From: Breznakia pachnodae
GTDB lineage: Bacteria > Bacillota_I > Bacilli_A > Erysipelotrichales > Erysipelotrichaceae
Length of the DNA stretch: 64,000 bases
Assembly (NCBI RefSeq): GCF_030814225.1
Contig: NZ_JAUSUR010000006.1
Coordinates: forward strand, 1-64,000
Direction: 5' to 3'
Both the position numbers and the translations under genes were made by a program. Position 1 is the stretch's first letter; every line of letters begins with the position of its first letter. The notes under the pieces were generated by a model. It was given only the letters and a program-made list of their open reading frames with translations. It did no database searches and was not told the origin of the DNA. Below are positions 9,539-17,686 of this stretch, piece by piece.

Positions 9539-9993
9539 TACAGTAAGAACTCTGTAAGTGATTCAGCAACTTCTTCAAAGTCATCACTGTGTTCATCGTT
9601 ATATCCATCCCATTTTTCTTTTGACCAGATTTCAATGGTATTTCCTGTACCGATAACACAACACTCTTTAATTAAAGATGCTTCTTTAATCAGAACCGAC
9701 GGAATCAAAATACGACCCTGACTATCAATTTCACATTCACTGGCTTTCGCCATCAGATTTCTACGATACAAACGTGCCTGACGATTTGTATTTGGAAGTA
9801 GTGCAAGTTGTTCAGAAAGTTTTGCCCATTGATCCATTGTATAGACGGTTAAACATCCATCCAGACCTTTAGCAACAATAATCTTTTCATCCAACTCTTC
9901 ACGAAAACGAGCCGGGATAATGATACGGCCTTTTTTGTCGATATTATGCGCATATTCGCCAATGAAATTACGTAATGTCGCAACTTCAGCCAT
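9538..9993 (-). CDS. mraZ: transcriptional regulator MraZ
   Basis: AbrB-like DNA-binding protein that autoregulates the division/cell-wall cluster. Two tandem SpoVT-AbrB halves are visible, one with IDKKGRIIIPARFR and one with IDSQGRILIPSVL. I place the start at the ATG at 9993, giving 151 residues. A GTG four codons upstream is also open, but the Shine-Dalgarno-like GGTGAT lies immediately before the ATG at a normal distance. It is the first gene of the operon, and its leader contains the repeats described next. Confidence 0.93.
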   Translation of the reverse strand: MAEVATLRNFIGEYAHNIDKKGRIIIPARFREELDEKIIVAKGLDGCLTVYTMDQWAKLSEQLALLPNTNRQARLYRRNLMAKASECEIDSQGRILIPSVLIKEASLIKECCVIGTGNTIEIWSKEKWDGYNDEHSDDFEEVAESLTEFLL

Positions 9994-9996
9994 AAA

Positions 9997-10075
9997 AATC
10001 ACCACTTTCTACCATTTTTCGCTACTTTTTACTACTTTCTACCACTATTATATATAAAATCAAGTCGTTTGCCTA
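9997..10075 (-). promoter_or_regulatory. mraZ promoter with five MraZ-type boxes
   Basis: On the minus strand: -35 TAGGCA (10070-10075), a 17-bp spacer and -10 TATAAT (10047-10052). Between the -10 and the mraZ ATG there are five consecutive 10-bp units ending AGTGGT, AGTAGT, AGTAGC, AATGGT and AGTGGT. MraZ of Mollicutes and proteobacteria is known to bind arrays of direct repeats (AAAGTG[G/T] in mycoplasmas) before its own gene, so this is very likely the autoregulatory operator. Confidence 0.75.
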
Positions 10076-10101
10076 GTGTTTTCAGCAAAAAATTTAAGAA
10101 A

Positions 10102-10126
10102 ATAAAAAAAGACGATATAATCGCCT
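10102..10126 (-). terminator. terminator of the 113-residue hypothetical gene
   Basis: On the minus strand GGCGAT pairs with ATCGTC (one G-U) around a 3-nt loop, then seven or more Ts follow. Confidence 0.75.
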
Positions 10127-10157
10127 TTTCGTTTCAATATATTATTTGATTTATTTG

Positions 10158-10499
10158 TTAATCCACTTCTTTAAATCCTAGTGCTAATAACGTTCGTTCA
10201 GCATCATTTATAATATCGCTAACTGCCCCAAAAGAAATATTTAATATCCCTGTTCCAGCACCACCAGCAACTACAACTACATAAATCTGTTCCCCTTCTT
10301 TCACAATCGTATAGGTTGCAGAAGCAGTAGAGTTATTACGCATAAAGAATCGTTCAATCACAATTACTAATGTTTCCATTGTATCGCTCTTGCAATGAAT
10401 AATTTCCTTCTCCCATGCATTATCAGTAAAGTACCTTTTTAATTCAATGAATAACGATTCTGAATCAGCACTGTTTATATTATATTTTCTTGACTCCAT
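10158..10499 (-). CDS. uncharacterised protein, resembles DUF6054
   Basis: A small soluble protein of 113 residues from the ATG at 10499. An ATG two codons upstream is too close to GGAGG to be used. A polar N-terminal half is followed by a beta-rich segment (VVVVAGGAGTG) and a C-terminal helix (DIINDAERTLLAL). The layout resembles DUF6054-type proteins, but I cannot confirm this by eye. It is monocistronic with its own terminator. No function is proposed. Confidence 0.6.
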   Translation of the reverse strand: MESRKYNINSADSESLFIELKRYFTDNAWEKEIIHCKSDTMETLVIVIERFFMRNNSTASATYTIVKEGEQIYVVVVAGGAGTGILNISFGAVSDIINDAERTLLALGFKEVD

Positions 10500-10535
10500 A
10501 ACCATCCTCCTTTTCTTATTATTATCATACCACAA

Positions 10536-10564
10536 ATAAAAAAAGCAGCGTCTATAGCTGCTTT
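10536..10564 (-). terminator. terminator of yceD-rpmF
   Basis: On the minus strand AAGCAGC and GCTGCTT form a 7-bp stem with a 7-nt loop and a T run. It starts 1 bp after the rpmF stop codon. Confidence 0.9.
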
Positions 10565-10565
10565 C

Positions 10566-10733
10566 TTATTCAGTAATTTGTTTTCCGTTGTAATTACCAC
10601 ATTCACACATTCTGTGTGGACGAACGTATTCGCCACAAGCAGGACATTTTGTTAATGTTGGTCTTACTAGTTTATAGTGTGTTCTTCTTTTTGCTTTTCT
10701 ATGCTTTGAACCACGTCTTTGTTGAACAGCCAT
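10566..10733 (-). CDS. rpmF: 50S ribosomal protein L32
   Basis: A 55-residue ribosomal protein of the large subunit. The basic N-terminus begins MAVQQRRGSKHRK, followed by RRTHYKL and a zinc ribbon, CPACGEYVRPHRMCECG. The first knuckle is the normal C-x2-C (C30, C33). The second is C-x-C (C43, C45) instead of the usual C-x2-C, one residue short. AGGAGG precedes the ATG. It follows yceD, a conserved pairing. Confidence 0.97.
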   Translation of the reverse strand: MAVQQRRGSKHRKAKRRTHYKLVRPTLTKCPACGEYVRPHRMCECGNYNGKQITE

Positions 10734-10744
10734 AAATACCTCCT

Positions 10745-11260
10745 CTAATCTTCATCAATTTTAAACTCTTTTAGCTTAGCTAAACGAGGATCTACTTCAT
10801 CTTTTTTTCTGCTTTGATAATCACTTTCTTTTATTACTTCCCATCCTTCACCTTTTGGATATTCCTTCAGTCCTTCTTTAACGACTTTTAATGGAACCTC
10901 CATCATGATTGTCTGGAAAATAATCGGCAAAAGTTCGACTACATCCCCTTTTGCTTCATGAACATCCTCATGATCATCTACTTTGCGAAATGCAAACAAT
11001 TCTGTCGTCTCTGTTTCAAACGGATATACAACATCTTCGTTTGTTATTGCACAGGGTAGAATCATATCACCGCTAATCACTAAATCACAAGTAACCAAGT
11101 CACTTATTGATTCATAGCGAATCTTACCTTTGACGTTCACGTTTTTAAGGTCACGTAAGTGGTGATTTTTTTCAAATACCGTTTTTGGAAATGTAAGTTC
11201 TTCATCGAAAGATATTACATCCTTCTTCAAATTTAGTATTTCATTTTTTGACCATTTCAA
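10745..11260 (-). CDS. yceD: YceD family protein (DUF177), large-ribosomal-subunit-associated
   Basis: A 171-residue DUF177 protein. In bacteria and plants the family is linked to 23S rRNA/50S accumulation and is nearly always encoded next to rpmF, as here. I choose a TTG start at 11260: it gives the family's typical N-terminus MKWS, and a full GAGGTGAT Shine-Dalgarno lies 4 nt upstream. The GTG and ATG codons just before it overlap that Shine-Dalgarno. The conserved TCDLVISGDMILPC segment and the acidic C-terminus fit. Confidence 0.9.
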   Translation of the reverse strand: MKWSKNEILNLKKDVISFDEELTFPKTVFEKNHHLRDLKNVNVKGKIRYESISDLVTCDLVISGDMILPCAITNEDVVYPFETETTELFAFRKVDDHEDVHEAKGDVVELLPIIFQTIMMEVPLKVVKEGLKEYPKGEGWEVIKESDYQSRKKDEVDPRLAKLKEFKIDED

Positions 11261-11431
11261 GATCATCACCTCATTGCCTGCCTATTTATTATATTGAAAA
11301 TGAATTGCAAAGTCAATAAAGAATCCATTAAATTCACGATATAAAAGCAGGTTCTTCCTATTCATAGAGATTTTATTTCCATTTTTCTTTCATACATATA
11401 GAAAGGTGTACTTTCATACACCTTTATCTGT

Positions 11432-12343
11432 CTATTTCCAAAGCGGAACTGGATACTTACCTTCATCAATTAATTTCTTGATTCCAGCTTGTACAACAGG
11501 CTTATCTTCCTGATATGTTACCCCATACCATTTGTCTTCACTTTGTAGTACTTGAACTTCAATTTTACTTTCACGCAACATCTTTCCAACTTCTTTTGGA
11601 ATAAAGAATTCTGACTTCATTAAGTTTTTAGGAACTTCTGTTTCAAAGAACTTCACAAAGTCTTCTTTCATATATTGAATAAAGTTAGGTTTGAATCCCC
11701 ACATGTTCATTGACACCAGACGGTTGTCAGCAAGTGGTAACCAAGTCATTCCTTCATCTTTACTATATTCAATTCCTTTTAAATGTTTTTCAATACGTGT
11801 CAGTTCATCTACGTTTGTCAGTTTCCCATCTTCAACTGTACACACACCACGAGCAACACTTCCGTTTTCACTTACTGTGTTTGCTAAGATGTAACCAACC
11901 ATAGCATATTCGTTTTCATCTGTGCTGTTTACTAAGAAATCATGTAACTTTACAAATCCTTCTCTACCATAGTAATCATCAGCATTGATTACTGCGAATG
12001 GAGAATCGATAACATCTTCACAACATAACAAAGCATGTCCTGTTCCCCAAGGCTTTTCTCTACCTTCAGGAACTGAAAATCCTTCTGGAATACGATCGAT
12101 GTCTTGGAATACATATTTCACTTCAAACTGTTTGCTAATTTTGTCTCCAATTGCTTCTTTAAAATCTTGTTCAATTTCTTTTTTAATAATAAATATTACT
12201 TCATTAAATCCGGCTTTAATTGCATCATAGACACTTAGTTCTAAAATAATCTCACCATTCGGTCCTATCTTATCAATTTGCTTTAAGCCACCGTAGCGGC
12301 TTCCCATACCTGCAGCCAATACTACTAAACTAGTTTTCTTCAT
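11432..12343 (-). CDS. NTP_transferase-family sugar nucleotidyltransferase
   Basis: A 303-residue cytoplasmic nucleotidyltransferase. The nucleotide-binding loop VLAAGMGSRYGGLKQ is at residues 7-21, and INADDYYG supplies the metal-binding aspartates. The signature differs from GalU/RmlA, and proteins of this subfamily are usually annotated only as nucleotidyltransferases, probably making NDP-sugars or nucleotidylated alcohols for the envelope. It is monocistronic and divergent from tmcAL. A weak hairpin at 11403-11425 may end it. Confidence 0.8.
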   Translation of the reverse strand: MKKTSLVVLAAGMGSRYGGLKQIDKIGPNGEIILELSVYDAIKAGFNEVIFIIKKEIEQDFKEAIGDKISKQFEVKYVFQDIDRIPEGFSVPEGREKPWGTGHALLCCEDVIDSPFAVINADDYYGREGFVKLHDFLVNSTDENEYAMVGYILANTVSENGSVARGVCTVEDGKLTNVDELTRIEKHLKGIEYSKDEGMTWLPLADNRLVSMNMWGFKPNFIQYMKEDFVKFFETEVPKNLMKSEFFIPKEVGKMLRESKIEVQVLQSEDKWYGVTYQEDKPVVQAGIKKLIDEGKYPVPLWK

Positions 12344-12403
12344 ACATACACCTCTCTTGTACTATTCTAGCATAAATTCGTTTCTATTTAAATCTATTTA
12401 CAG

Positions 12404-12416
12404 TATAATAAAAACA
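12404..12416 (+). promoter_or_regulatory. -10 element placing the tmcAL start at +1
   Basis: A perfect TATAAT occupies 12404-12409 and the tmcAL ATG begins at 12416, where transcription would start. There is no room for a Shine-Dalgarno, so the mRNA is probably leaderless. The -35 region is poor. Confidence 0.5.
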
Positions 12417-13525
12417 TGACAAGAAACATAAAAACAACAGGGATTGTGTGTGAGTATAATCCATTCCATAATGGACATATTTTACATATAAAAAAAACCA
12501 GAGAACTGACAGAACCGGATGTATTAATTTGTGTAATGAGTGGTAACTTTGTTCAGCGAGGCGAACCTGCGATTACAAATAAATGGGATCGTGCGACTGC
12601 TGCAATCAGACATGGAGTTGATTTGGTAGTAGAACTTCCTTTTATCTATGCAACGCAAAGTGCGGATGCATTTGCTCAAGGTTCAATTGAAACGCTAAAG
12701 TTACTGAAAGTAGATAACATTGTTTTCGGTAGTGAATCCAATAATATAAGGAAACTGGAAGAACTGCTTCATATTGATGATGATATCGCTTCTCTAAAAA
12801 CGGAAGGCATCTCCAGTGCAAAGGCATATGAGCGTCTTTATGGCGAACTTCATCCCAATGATATTCTGGGACTTAACTATGTGAAACACGCACGTAACAA
12901 CGATATAGAAGCTTATACCATACAACGAACAAACAGTTATCATAATCAAAACATGGAAGGCAGCATCAGTAGCGCTACAGCTATTCGTAATCAAATCTAC
13001 AAGCATGAAGATTATGAGTATGGAACACCAATGAATAATTTAAATGATAACTTCAAAATGGAACATTACTATCCTTATATAAAGATGTTATTACTGACAA
13101 CGCCAGCAAAAGAACTAAAAAAATCATTTCTAATGGATGAAGGAATTGAAAACAACTTAATAAAAAATTGTAAGATTGCAGACGCTTATGAAGAATTCTT
13201 AAATCTTTGTATTTCTAAACGATATACAAAATCAAGTATTCAAAGAACATTGGTTCATCTGATGAACCACACTTATAAGAATGATGCTGATTTTCTTCCT
13301 GAACTTAACCATGTTCGTATCCTAGCCTTTAATCAGAAAGGAAAAGATTACCTACATACATTAAAGGAAGATATTATTATTGCATCAAAGTTTAATCAGA
13401 TACCTTCTCCATATAGAGAAATGGAATTAAAAGCAACGCAAGTATATTCATATCCGCTTTCTATTACCAAACAAAAAGAAATGGCTGCAACTGAGTTGCA
13501 ACCACCTAGGTATATAAAAGACTAA
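12416..13525 (+). CDS. tmcAL: tRNA(Met) cytidine acetate ligase
   Basis: Enzyme of the YlbM family that uses acetate and ATP to make N4-acetylcytidine at the wobble base of elongator tRNA-Met. The nucleotidyltransferase HIGH motif is in EYNPFHNGH, followed by MSGNFVQRGEPA and the SSATAIR motif near residue 184. At 369 residues it is slightly shorter than Bacillus YlbM (about 415). In Bacillus the gene neighbours yceD-rpmF, as it does loosely here. The start is the ATG at 12416; its last bases overlap the convergent acetyltransferase. Confidence 0.92.
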   Translation: MTRNIKTTGIVCEYNPFHNGHILHIKKTRELTEPDVLICVMSGNFVQRGEPAITNKWDRATAAIRHGVDLVVELPFIYATQSADAFAQGSIETLKLLKVDNIVFGSESNNIRKLEELLHIDDDIASLKTEGISSAKAYERLYGELHPNDILGLNYVKHARNNDIEAYTIQRTNSYHNQNMEGSISSATAIRNQIYKHEDYEYGTPMNNLNDNFKMEHYYPYIKMLLLTTPAKELKKSFLMDEGIENNLIKNCKIADAYEEFLNLCISKRYTKSSIQRTLVHLMNHTYKNDADFLPELNHVRILAFNQKGKDYLHTLKEDIIIASKFNQIPSPYREMELKATQVYSYPLSITKQKEMAATELQPPRYIKD

Positions 13526-14010
13526 ACTAAATCAAACTTGTATAATGCCGTCAGGTATCCTTTACCTAAATCCACTATCTCCACAAGTTTAAATCCATTA
13601 CGTTCATAATATGAACGTAATTTTTCTTTATGTTCACGAACATCCAGTTTCACACAAGACATCCCACGTTTTCTTCCAATATCTTTAAATGCATCTAATA
13701 TGAAATCTGATGCCCCACTACCTCTTGCTTTATTAAGTACCATTACCTTATGAATATATAGTGCTTCTTTAGGTTTATCATTTAACCAATAAGTAGGATC
13801 ATAATCAACTACACTAAAGCATCCAATTGCTTCATCATCTTTATAAACAATATAAAAATCTGAGATATCATAATCCTGAGACATGGTATCCCATGTTATT
13901 TCTTCGTCTTCCCATTGCTTTAATCCTTTTTCTGCTAACTCCTGTACCTTTAACTTATACAAAGTTTCAATACAAGAAATATCCTTATCCTGTGCTTGTT
14001 TTACAATCAT
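13522..14010 (-). CDS. GNAT-family N-acetyltransferase
   Basis: A 162-residue acyltransferase of the GNAT fold. It has the N-terminal substrate-side helices, then IHKVMVLNKARGSGASDFIL, the acetyl-CoA-binding motif A (R/Q-x-x-G-x-G/A-like), and the YYERNGFKLVE motif B end. I chose the ATG at 14010 because GGGAGTG lies 9 nt upstream; an upstream ATG would add 12 hydrophobic residues without a ribosome site. The substrate is unknown. Confidence 0.85.
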   Translation of the reverse strand: MIVKQAQDKDISCIETLYKLKVQELAEKGLKQWEDEEITWDTMSQDYDISDFYIVYKDDEAIGCFSVVDYDPTYWLNDKPKEALYIHKVMVLNKARGSGASDFILDAFKDIGRKRGMSCVKLDVREHKEKLRSYYERNGFKLVEIVDLGKGYLTALYKFDLV

Positions 14011-14071
14011 ATATTTACACTCCCAAAAGTATAAATATAATATCACAAACCAATATACCTAAACAAGATAC

Positions 14072-14410
14072 TTATTCAAAAATAAACCATACATCTTGAA
14101 TCAGATTATCTTTAAAGTAATAAATCGTTACGGCTTTGATCATCATCGTATCTGCTTCAGAGGTGAAAATTTGTTTATCAATTACCTTTTCTCCGATTGT
14201 TAATCTTTCTACTACATCTGAGTACAATTTTGGATAATCAAACTTTTCATTATAAAACGCTCTAATATTCTCCCTGCCCTCCATCAGTATTCTTCCTGTA
14301 TCCAGACTATGAATCTTCACATCTGGCGCGAACGCAGAGACAAGTGCATCTACATCGTGACGGTTGTAATCATCAACATGATTTGAAATAAAGGTTTCTA
14401 AATCTACCAT
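14072..14410 (-). CDS. SnoaL-like (NTF2-fold) protein
   Basis: A 112-residue protein of the NTF2/SnoaL alpha+beta barrel family, many of which bind small ligands or act as isomerases. The N-terminal helix pattern FISNHVDDYNRHDVDALVSA and FAPDVKIHSL are typical. The start at 14410 lies 8 nt after AGGAGG; an upstream ATG (14416) is too close to it. The ligand is unknown. Confidence 0.8.
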   Translation of the reverse strand: MVDLETFISNHVDDYNRHDVDALVSAFAPDVKIHSLDTGRILMEGRENIRAFYNEKFDYPKLYSDVVERLTIGEKVIDKQIFTSEADTMMIKAVTIYYFKDNLIQDVWFIFE

Positions 14411-14496
14411 ATGCATATCCTCCTTGATATTTATATTATATCAAAATTGTATAAATATAAAATAAGAAGTTTGTTAAATTTTCGTTTCTTTTCCAA

Positions 14497-14528
14497 AGAA
14501 AAAAGAGAAACCTTTACAGCTCCTCTTA
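14497..14528 (-). terminator. terminator of the yebC-type gene
   Basis: On the minus strand AAGAGGA pairs with TTTCTCTT (one G-U) around a 10-nt loop and is followed by Ts. It overlaps the stop codon at 14526. Confidence 0.6.
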
Positions 14529-15248
14529 TAAATTCTCTACATTATGATATACATTTTGCACATCATCAACATCATCCAACAAGTTTAGAAGACGTTCAAA
14601 TAAATCTTTATCATCTCCATCCAATGTTACATACTCATTTGGAATCATTGTAAGTTCCAACACATCAAATGTTACATCTGGAATTAATTTTTCAATTTCT
14701 TCTTTTGCTTTATTTAAATCTTGTGGTGCAGTTGTAATTGACATGTGGTCTTCTTCAACTTCAATTTCTTTTACATCAACATCAGCCATCAGCAGTGCTT
14801 CTAACATTGCATCTTCATCTGTATACGCAATTACAATTTGTCCAACACTTTCGTAGTTGAATGAAACTGATCCACTTACACCAATTTTAGCTTTTGATTT
14901 ATTAAACGCTCCACGTAAGTCAGCAATTGTACGATTTGAGTTATCAGTTAAACATTCAATAACAACAGTAGCGTTTCCACCACTTCCAAATCCTTCATAA
15001 GTAGCACTCTGATAGTTTTCACCAGATCCGCCTTTTGCTTTTTCTATCGCTCTTTTAATTACATCTGCAGGAACTTGATTCGCTTTCGCTCTTTCAATTG
15101 TTTTCTTCAGATTAACATTCATCTCAGGATCCGGTTCACCACTTTTTGCAGCTACATAGATCTCTTTACCATATCTTGAATATACTTTTGCTTTAGCATT
15201 GGCTGTTTTCGCCATACTTGCTTTACGCACCTCAAATGCACGTCCCAT
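14526..15248 (-). CDS. YebC/PmpR-type TACO1-family protein
   Basis: A 240-residue TACO1/YebC protein. Recent work ties this family to relief of ribosome stalling at difficult peptides; older work calls it a transcriptional regulator. The N-terminal MGRAFEVRKASMAKTANAKA is typical of the YeeN-like branch, and EGFGSGGNATVVIECLTDN and the acidic C-terminal VYHNV ending are conserved. The start at 15248 follows GGTGAT by 4 nt. Confidence 0.92.
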   Translation of the reverse strand: MGRAFEVRKASMAKTANAKAKVYSRYGKEIYVAAKSGEPDPEMNVNLKKTIERAKANQVPADVIKRAIEKAKGGSGENYQSATYEGFGSGGNATVVIECLTDNSNRTIADLRGAFNKSKAKIGVSGSVSFNYESVGQIVIAYTDEDAMLEALLMADVDVKEIEVEEDHMSITTAPQDLNKAKEEIEKLIPDVTFDVLELTMIPNEYVTLDGDDKDLFERLLNLLDDVDDVQNVYHNVENL

Positions 15249-15386
15249 ATTTATCACCATCCAAATCCTTGTTTATTATACCAAAGAATAAAACATCCTA
15301 CAATAATTATTCGAAACAGTTCTTCTTGTTGTGTCAGTATACAAAATAAGTTATGATATTTTTAAAGAGAAAGATTGAGGTGCAGT

Positions 15387-16457
15387 ATGAGTTATTGCGA
15401 ATATTGTAAGTGTAAAGTAAATGATGATGAAAAAGTGTGTTCACAGTGTGGAGCACCTGTTAAACATGATGAGAAAAACAAAACAACCAACTATTCAGCA
15501 TTTGTACGTATGCATTCCACAACTAACAAAAGTAACGTAACCAGCACAGTTCAAAAGAAAACAGCTACGCCTAAACAAAGCCGAGCATTAACTTTTATCA
15601 TTGTCATTATCATTATAAGTTTCGCTATGGTTTCGCTAATATCCAGTCAACAAAACAGCAGTAGCAAAACAACTAATTCTTCCTCTAATAATTTCAGCGA
15701 TAAAAAACCCGAACGTTCTGATCACGAAGTAAACACTTTTTTCGAAGAAAGTGGCTATGTTGGCAGATATAAAATAAACAGTGATGGATCGAGTATATTT
15801 ATTTACCAAAATGAAAAGGAAGCTACTTTCTATGGGTTATTTGAGACTAATAGCGATTCTTTTAGCGATACCTATGTAGCTGTTTACTTTTATGGTAACA
15901 TTGAAGATTTCTCTACATCTTATATATTTGATATAAAAGATTCCGCAGAAAATAACTATACTGATGAAAAAGAAAACTGTAGTTTTGATATGAATGCTAA
16001 TGCTGATTCCTATCTTAACTACAATACTGATAAAGTTAGTAGAGATAATTTAAAATCAAAACTTACAAATTGGTTATCAGACGAAAATATAAAAAGAAGA
16101 CAAATTAGATCTACATTACATTTGTCAAAAGGCAACGAAAAAAGATCTATTAATTTGATTACATCTGCTCTTGACGAGAATGGTTATCAAACACAAATAA
16201 CTAATGATTCTACTGTTGTTGTAACCAGTCCTCATGGAACTACTTTCACAATGTTATTGGATCCTTATGGTGCAACTAAAAGAATTCTTTATTCAAATAC
16301 TGAAAAGAATATAAATAAGCAATATATATACTCCAGAAACAAAAAGAGTGAAGTTAACAAGGAAGCTGTAGCTGTAGCTAAGGAAGACGACTTCTTATGG
16401 ATATGTTCTTCGGGTTACAAATACGGCAGTTACTACTACTTCATGCATCATGAATAA
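15387..16457 (+). CDS. zinc-ribbon membrane protein, uncharacterised
   Basis: A 356-residue protein. The N-terminus is a zinc ribbon, CEYCKCKVNDDEKVCSQCG (C4, C7, C18, C21). A polar linker, one strong transmembrane segment at about residues 70-90 and a Ser/Asn-rich linker follow, and then a long extracytoplasmic domain of unknown fold. The start at 15387 is set by GAGGTG 5 nt upstream. Zinc-ribbon plus one membrane helix suggests a membrane stress sensor or envelope protein, but no function is recognised. It converges on nagA across a shared terminator. Confidence 0.7.
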   Translation: MSYCEYCKCKVNDDEKVCSQCGAPVKHDEKNKTTNYSAFVRMHSTTNKSNVTSTVQKKTATPKQSRALTFIIVIIIISFAMVSLISSQQNSSSKTTNSSSNNFSDKKPERSDHEVNTFFEESGYVGRYKINSDGSSIFIYQNEKEATFYGLFETNSDSFSDTYVAVYFYGNIEDFSTSYIFDIKDSAENNYTDEKENCSFDMNANADSYLNYNTDKVSRDNLKSKLTNWLSDENIKRRQIRSTLHLSKGNEKRSINLITSALDENGYQTQITNDSTVVVTSPHGTTFTMLLDPYGATKRILYSNTEKNINKQYIYSRNKKSEVNKEAVAVAKEDDFLWICSSGYKYGSYYYFMHHE

Positions 16458-16506
16458 GAAAAGCAATTTAGTGATTTTATTATCTCACTAAATTGCTTTT
16501 TTCTTT
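16457..16506. terminator. bidirectional terminator between the zinc-ribbon gene and nagA
   Basis: A perfect 16-bp stem, AAAAGCAATTTAGTGA with its reverse complement, has a 10-nt loop and T runs on both strands. Confidence 0.92.
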
Positions 16507-17674
16507 AAAACACTTTTTTACCTTGAACATAAGTCATCTGATTATAATAGTCTTTATTCATAACACAGATATCAGCATCCTTACCTACTTCTAGTGTTCC
16601 TTTTACTTTATTTACTTTCGCTACTTTAGAAGGATTCACACTTGCCATTTGGACTAGCTCCTGTACGCTACAACCAGTCACTTCAGCCATCGTACGAACA
16701 ATATAATCCAAACCAACAGCTGAACCAGCGCGTCTTCCTGTTTCTATTACCGTTACACTGTTTCCTTCTTTTATACAATGTTTACCACTAAATGTAAATT
16801 CACCATCTGGCAATCCTTTTCCTAACATTGCATCAGTTATTAAGACAATATTATCTGCGCCTTTACAACGATACGTCATAAGAATTACTTCAGGATCCAC
16901 ATGGAATCCATCAGCAATTAATTCTGCATATGCATCCTTATTAATAAATGCAGATGTTACAACACCCGGTTGACGATGCAGATGTTGAGACATAGCATTA
17001 TATAAATGCGTAAATCCAACTGCTCCATGTTGGAATGCTTTTGTTGCTGTTTTACTATCGGCAGCACTATGGCCAATCATCATTGCAATATTACGTTTGG
17101 TACCATATTCAATAAACTCCATCATTCCATCTAACTCAGGTGCAATTGTCATAATCTTAATTCGGTTATCTGATGCTTCAATCATTTCATCTAATTCTTT
17201 ATAAGAAGGAGCGCGTAAATGCTCTTCTACCATAATTGCTTTATACTCTCTACTTAAGTATGGACCTTCTGCATGAAGTCCCAGAAAATGAGCACCATCT
17301 ACACAGTCTTCGACTTTTGCATATACATTCAGTACTTTTATCATTTCTTCATGAGACATTGTTGCTAATGATGCAACAAAACCAGTTACTCCATCTTTTG
17401 CTAGATTGCAAGAAGCCTGATTAATCGCTTCCTGAGATGCAATTTCAAAGTCTACCCCATCAGCACCATGAATATGAATATCAATTAGTCCAGGCATAAT
17501 ATAACTACCTTTTACATCTATAAACTCAACGTCCTTGTCCTGTTGGTAAACTTCAAACTTTGGATCGCCCTCTTTCATTACTTCAGCAATCACTTCACCA
17601 TCAATTAATATTCCACCATCATATGCTGTTTTTCCGTCCACTACTACAACTCCATTGTATAAAAGTGTTTTCAT
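16505..17674 (-). CDS. nagA: N-acetylglucosamine-6-phosphate deacetylase
   Basis: Amidohydrolase that deacetylates GlcNAc-6-P to glucosamine-6-P, used in amino-sugar catabolism and cell-wall recycling. The metal-binding HIHG is near residue 58, then HLEGPY-type HAEGPYLS, GHSAAD, HLYNAMS and ITDAM. The length is 389 residues from the ATG at 17674, preceded by GGAGG which overlaps the uvrC stop. It is the last gene of a cvpA-mutS2-uvrC-nagA operon; nagB is not nearby. Confidence 0.96.
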   Translation of the reverse strand: MKTLLYNGVVVVDGKTAYDGGILIDGEVIAEVMKEGDPKFEVYQQDKDVEFIDVKGSYIMPGLIDIHIHGADGVDFEIASQEAINQASCNLAKDGVTGFVASLATMSHEEMIKVLNVYAKVEDCVDGAHFLGLHAEGPYLSREYKAIMVEEHLRAPSYKELDEMIEASDNRIKIMTIAPELDGMMEFIEYGTKRNIAMMIGHSAADSKTATKAFQHGAVGFTHLYNAMSQHLHRQPGVVTSAFINKDAYAELIADGFHVDPEVILMTYRCKGADNIVLITDAMLGKGLPDGEFTFSGKHCIKEGNSVTVIETGRRAGSAVGLDYIVRTMAEVTGCSVQELVQMASVNPSKVAKVNKVKGTLEVGKDADICVMNKDYYNQMTYVQGKKVF

Positions 17675-17686
17675 AAGTACCTCCAT

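Noticed and set aside
11403..11425. AAAGGTGT/ACACCTTT hairpin after the nucleotidyltransferase gene
   Set aside because: The stem is good but no T run follows, so it is noted only as a weak terminator candidate.
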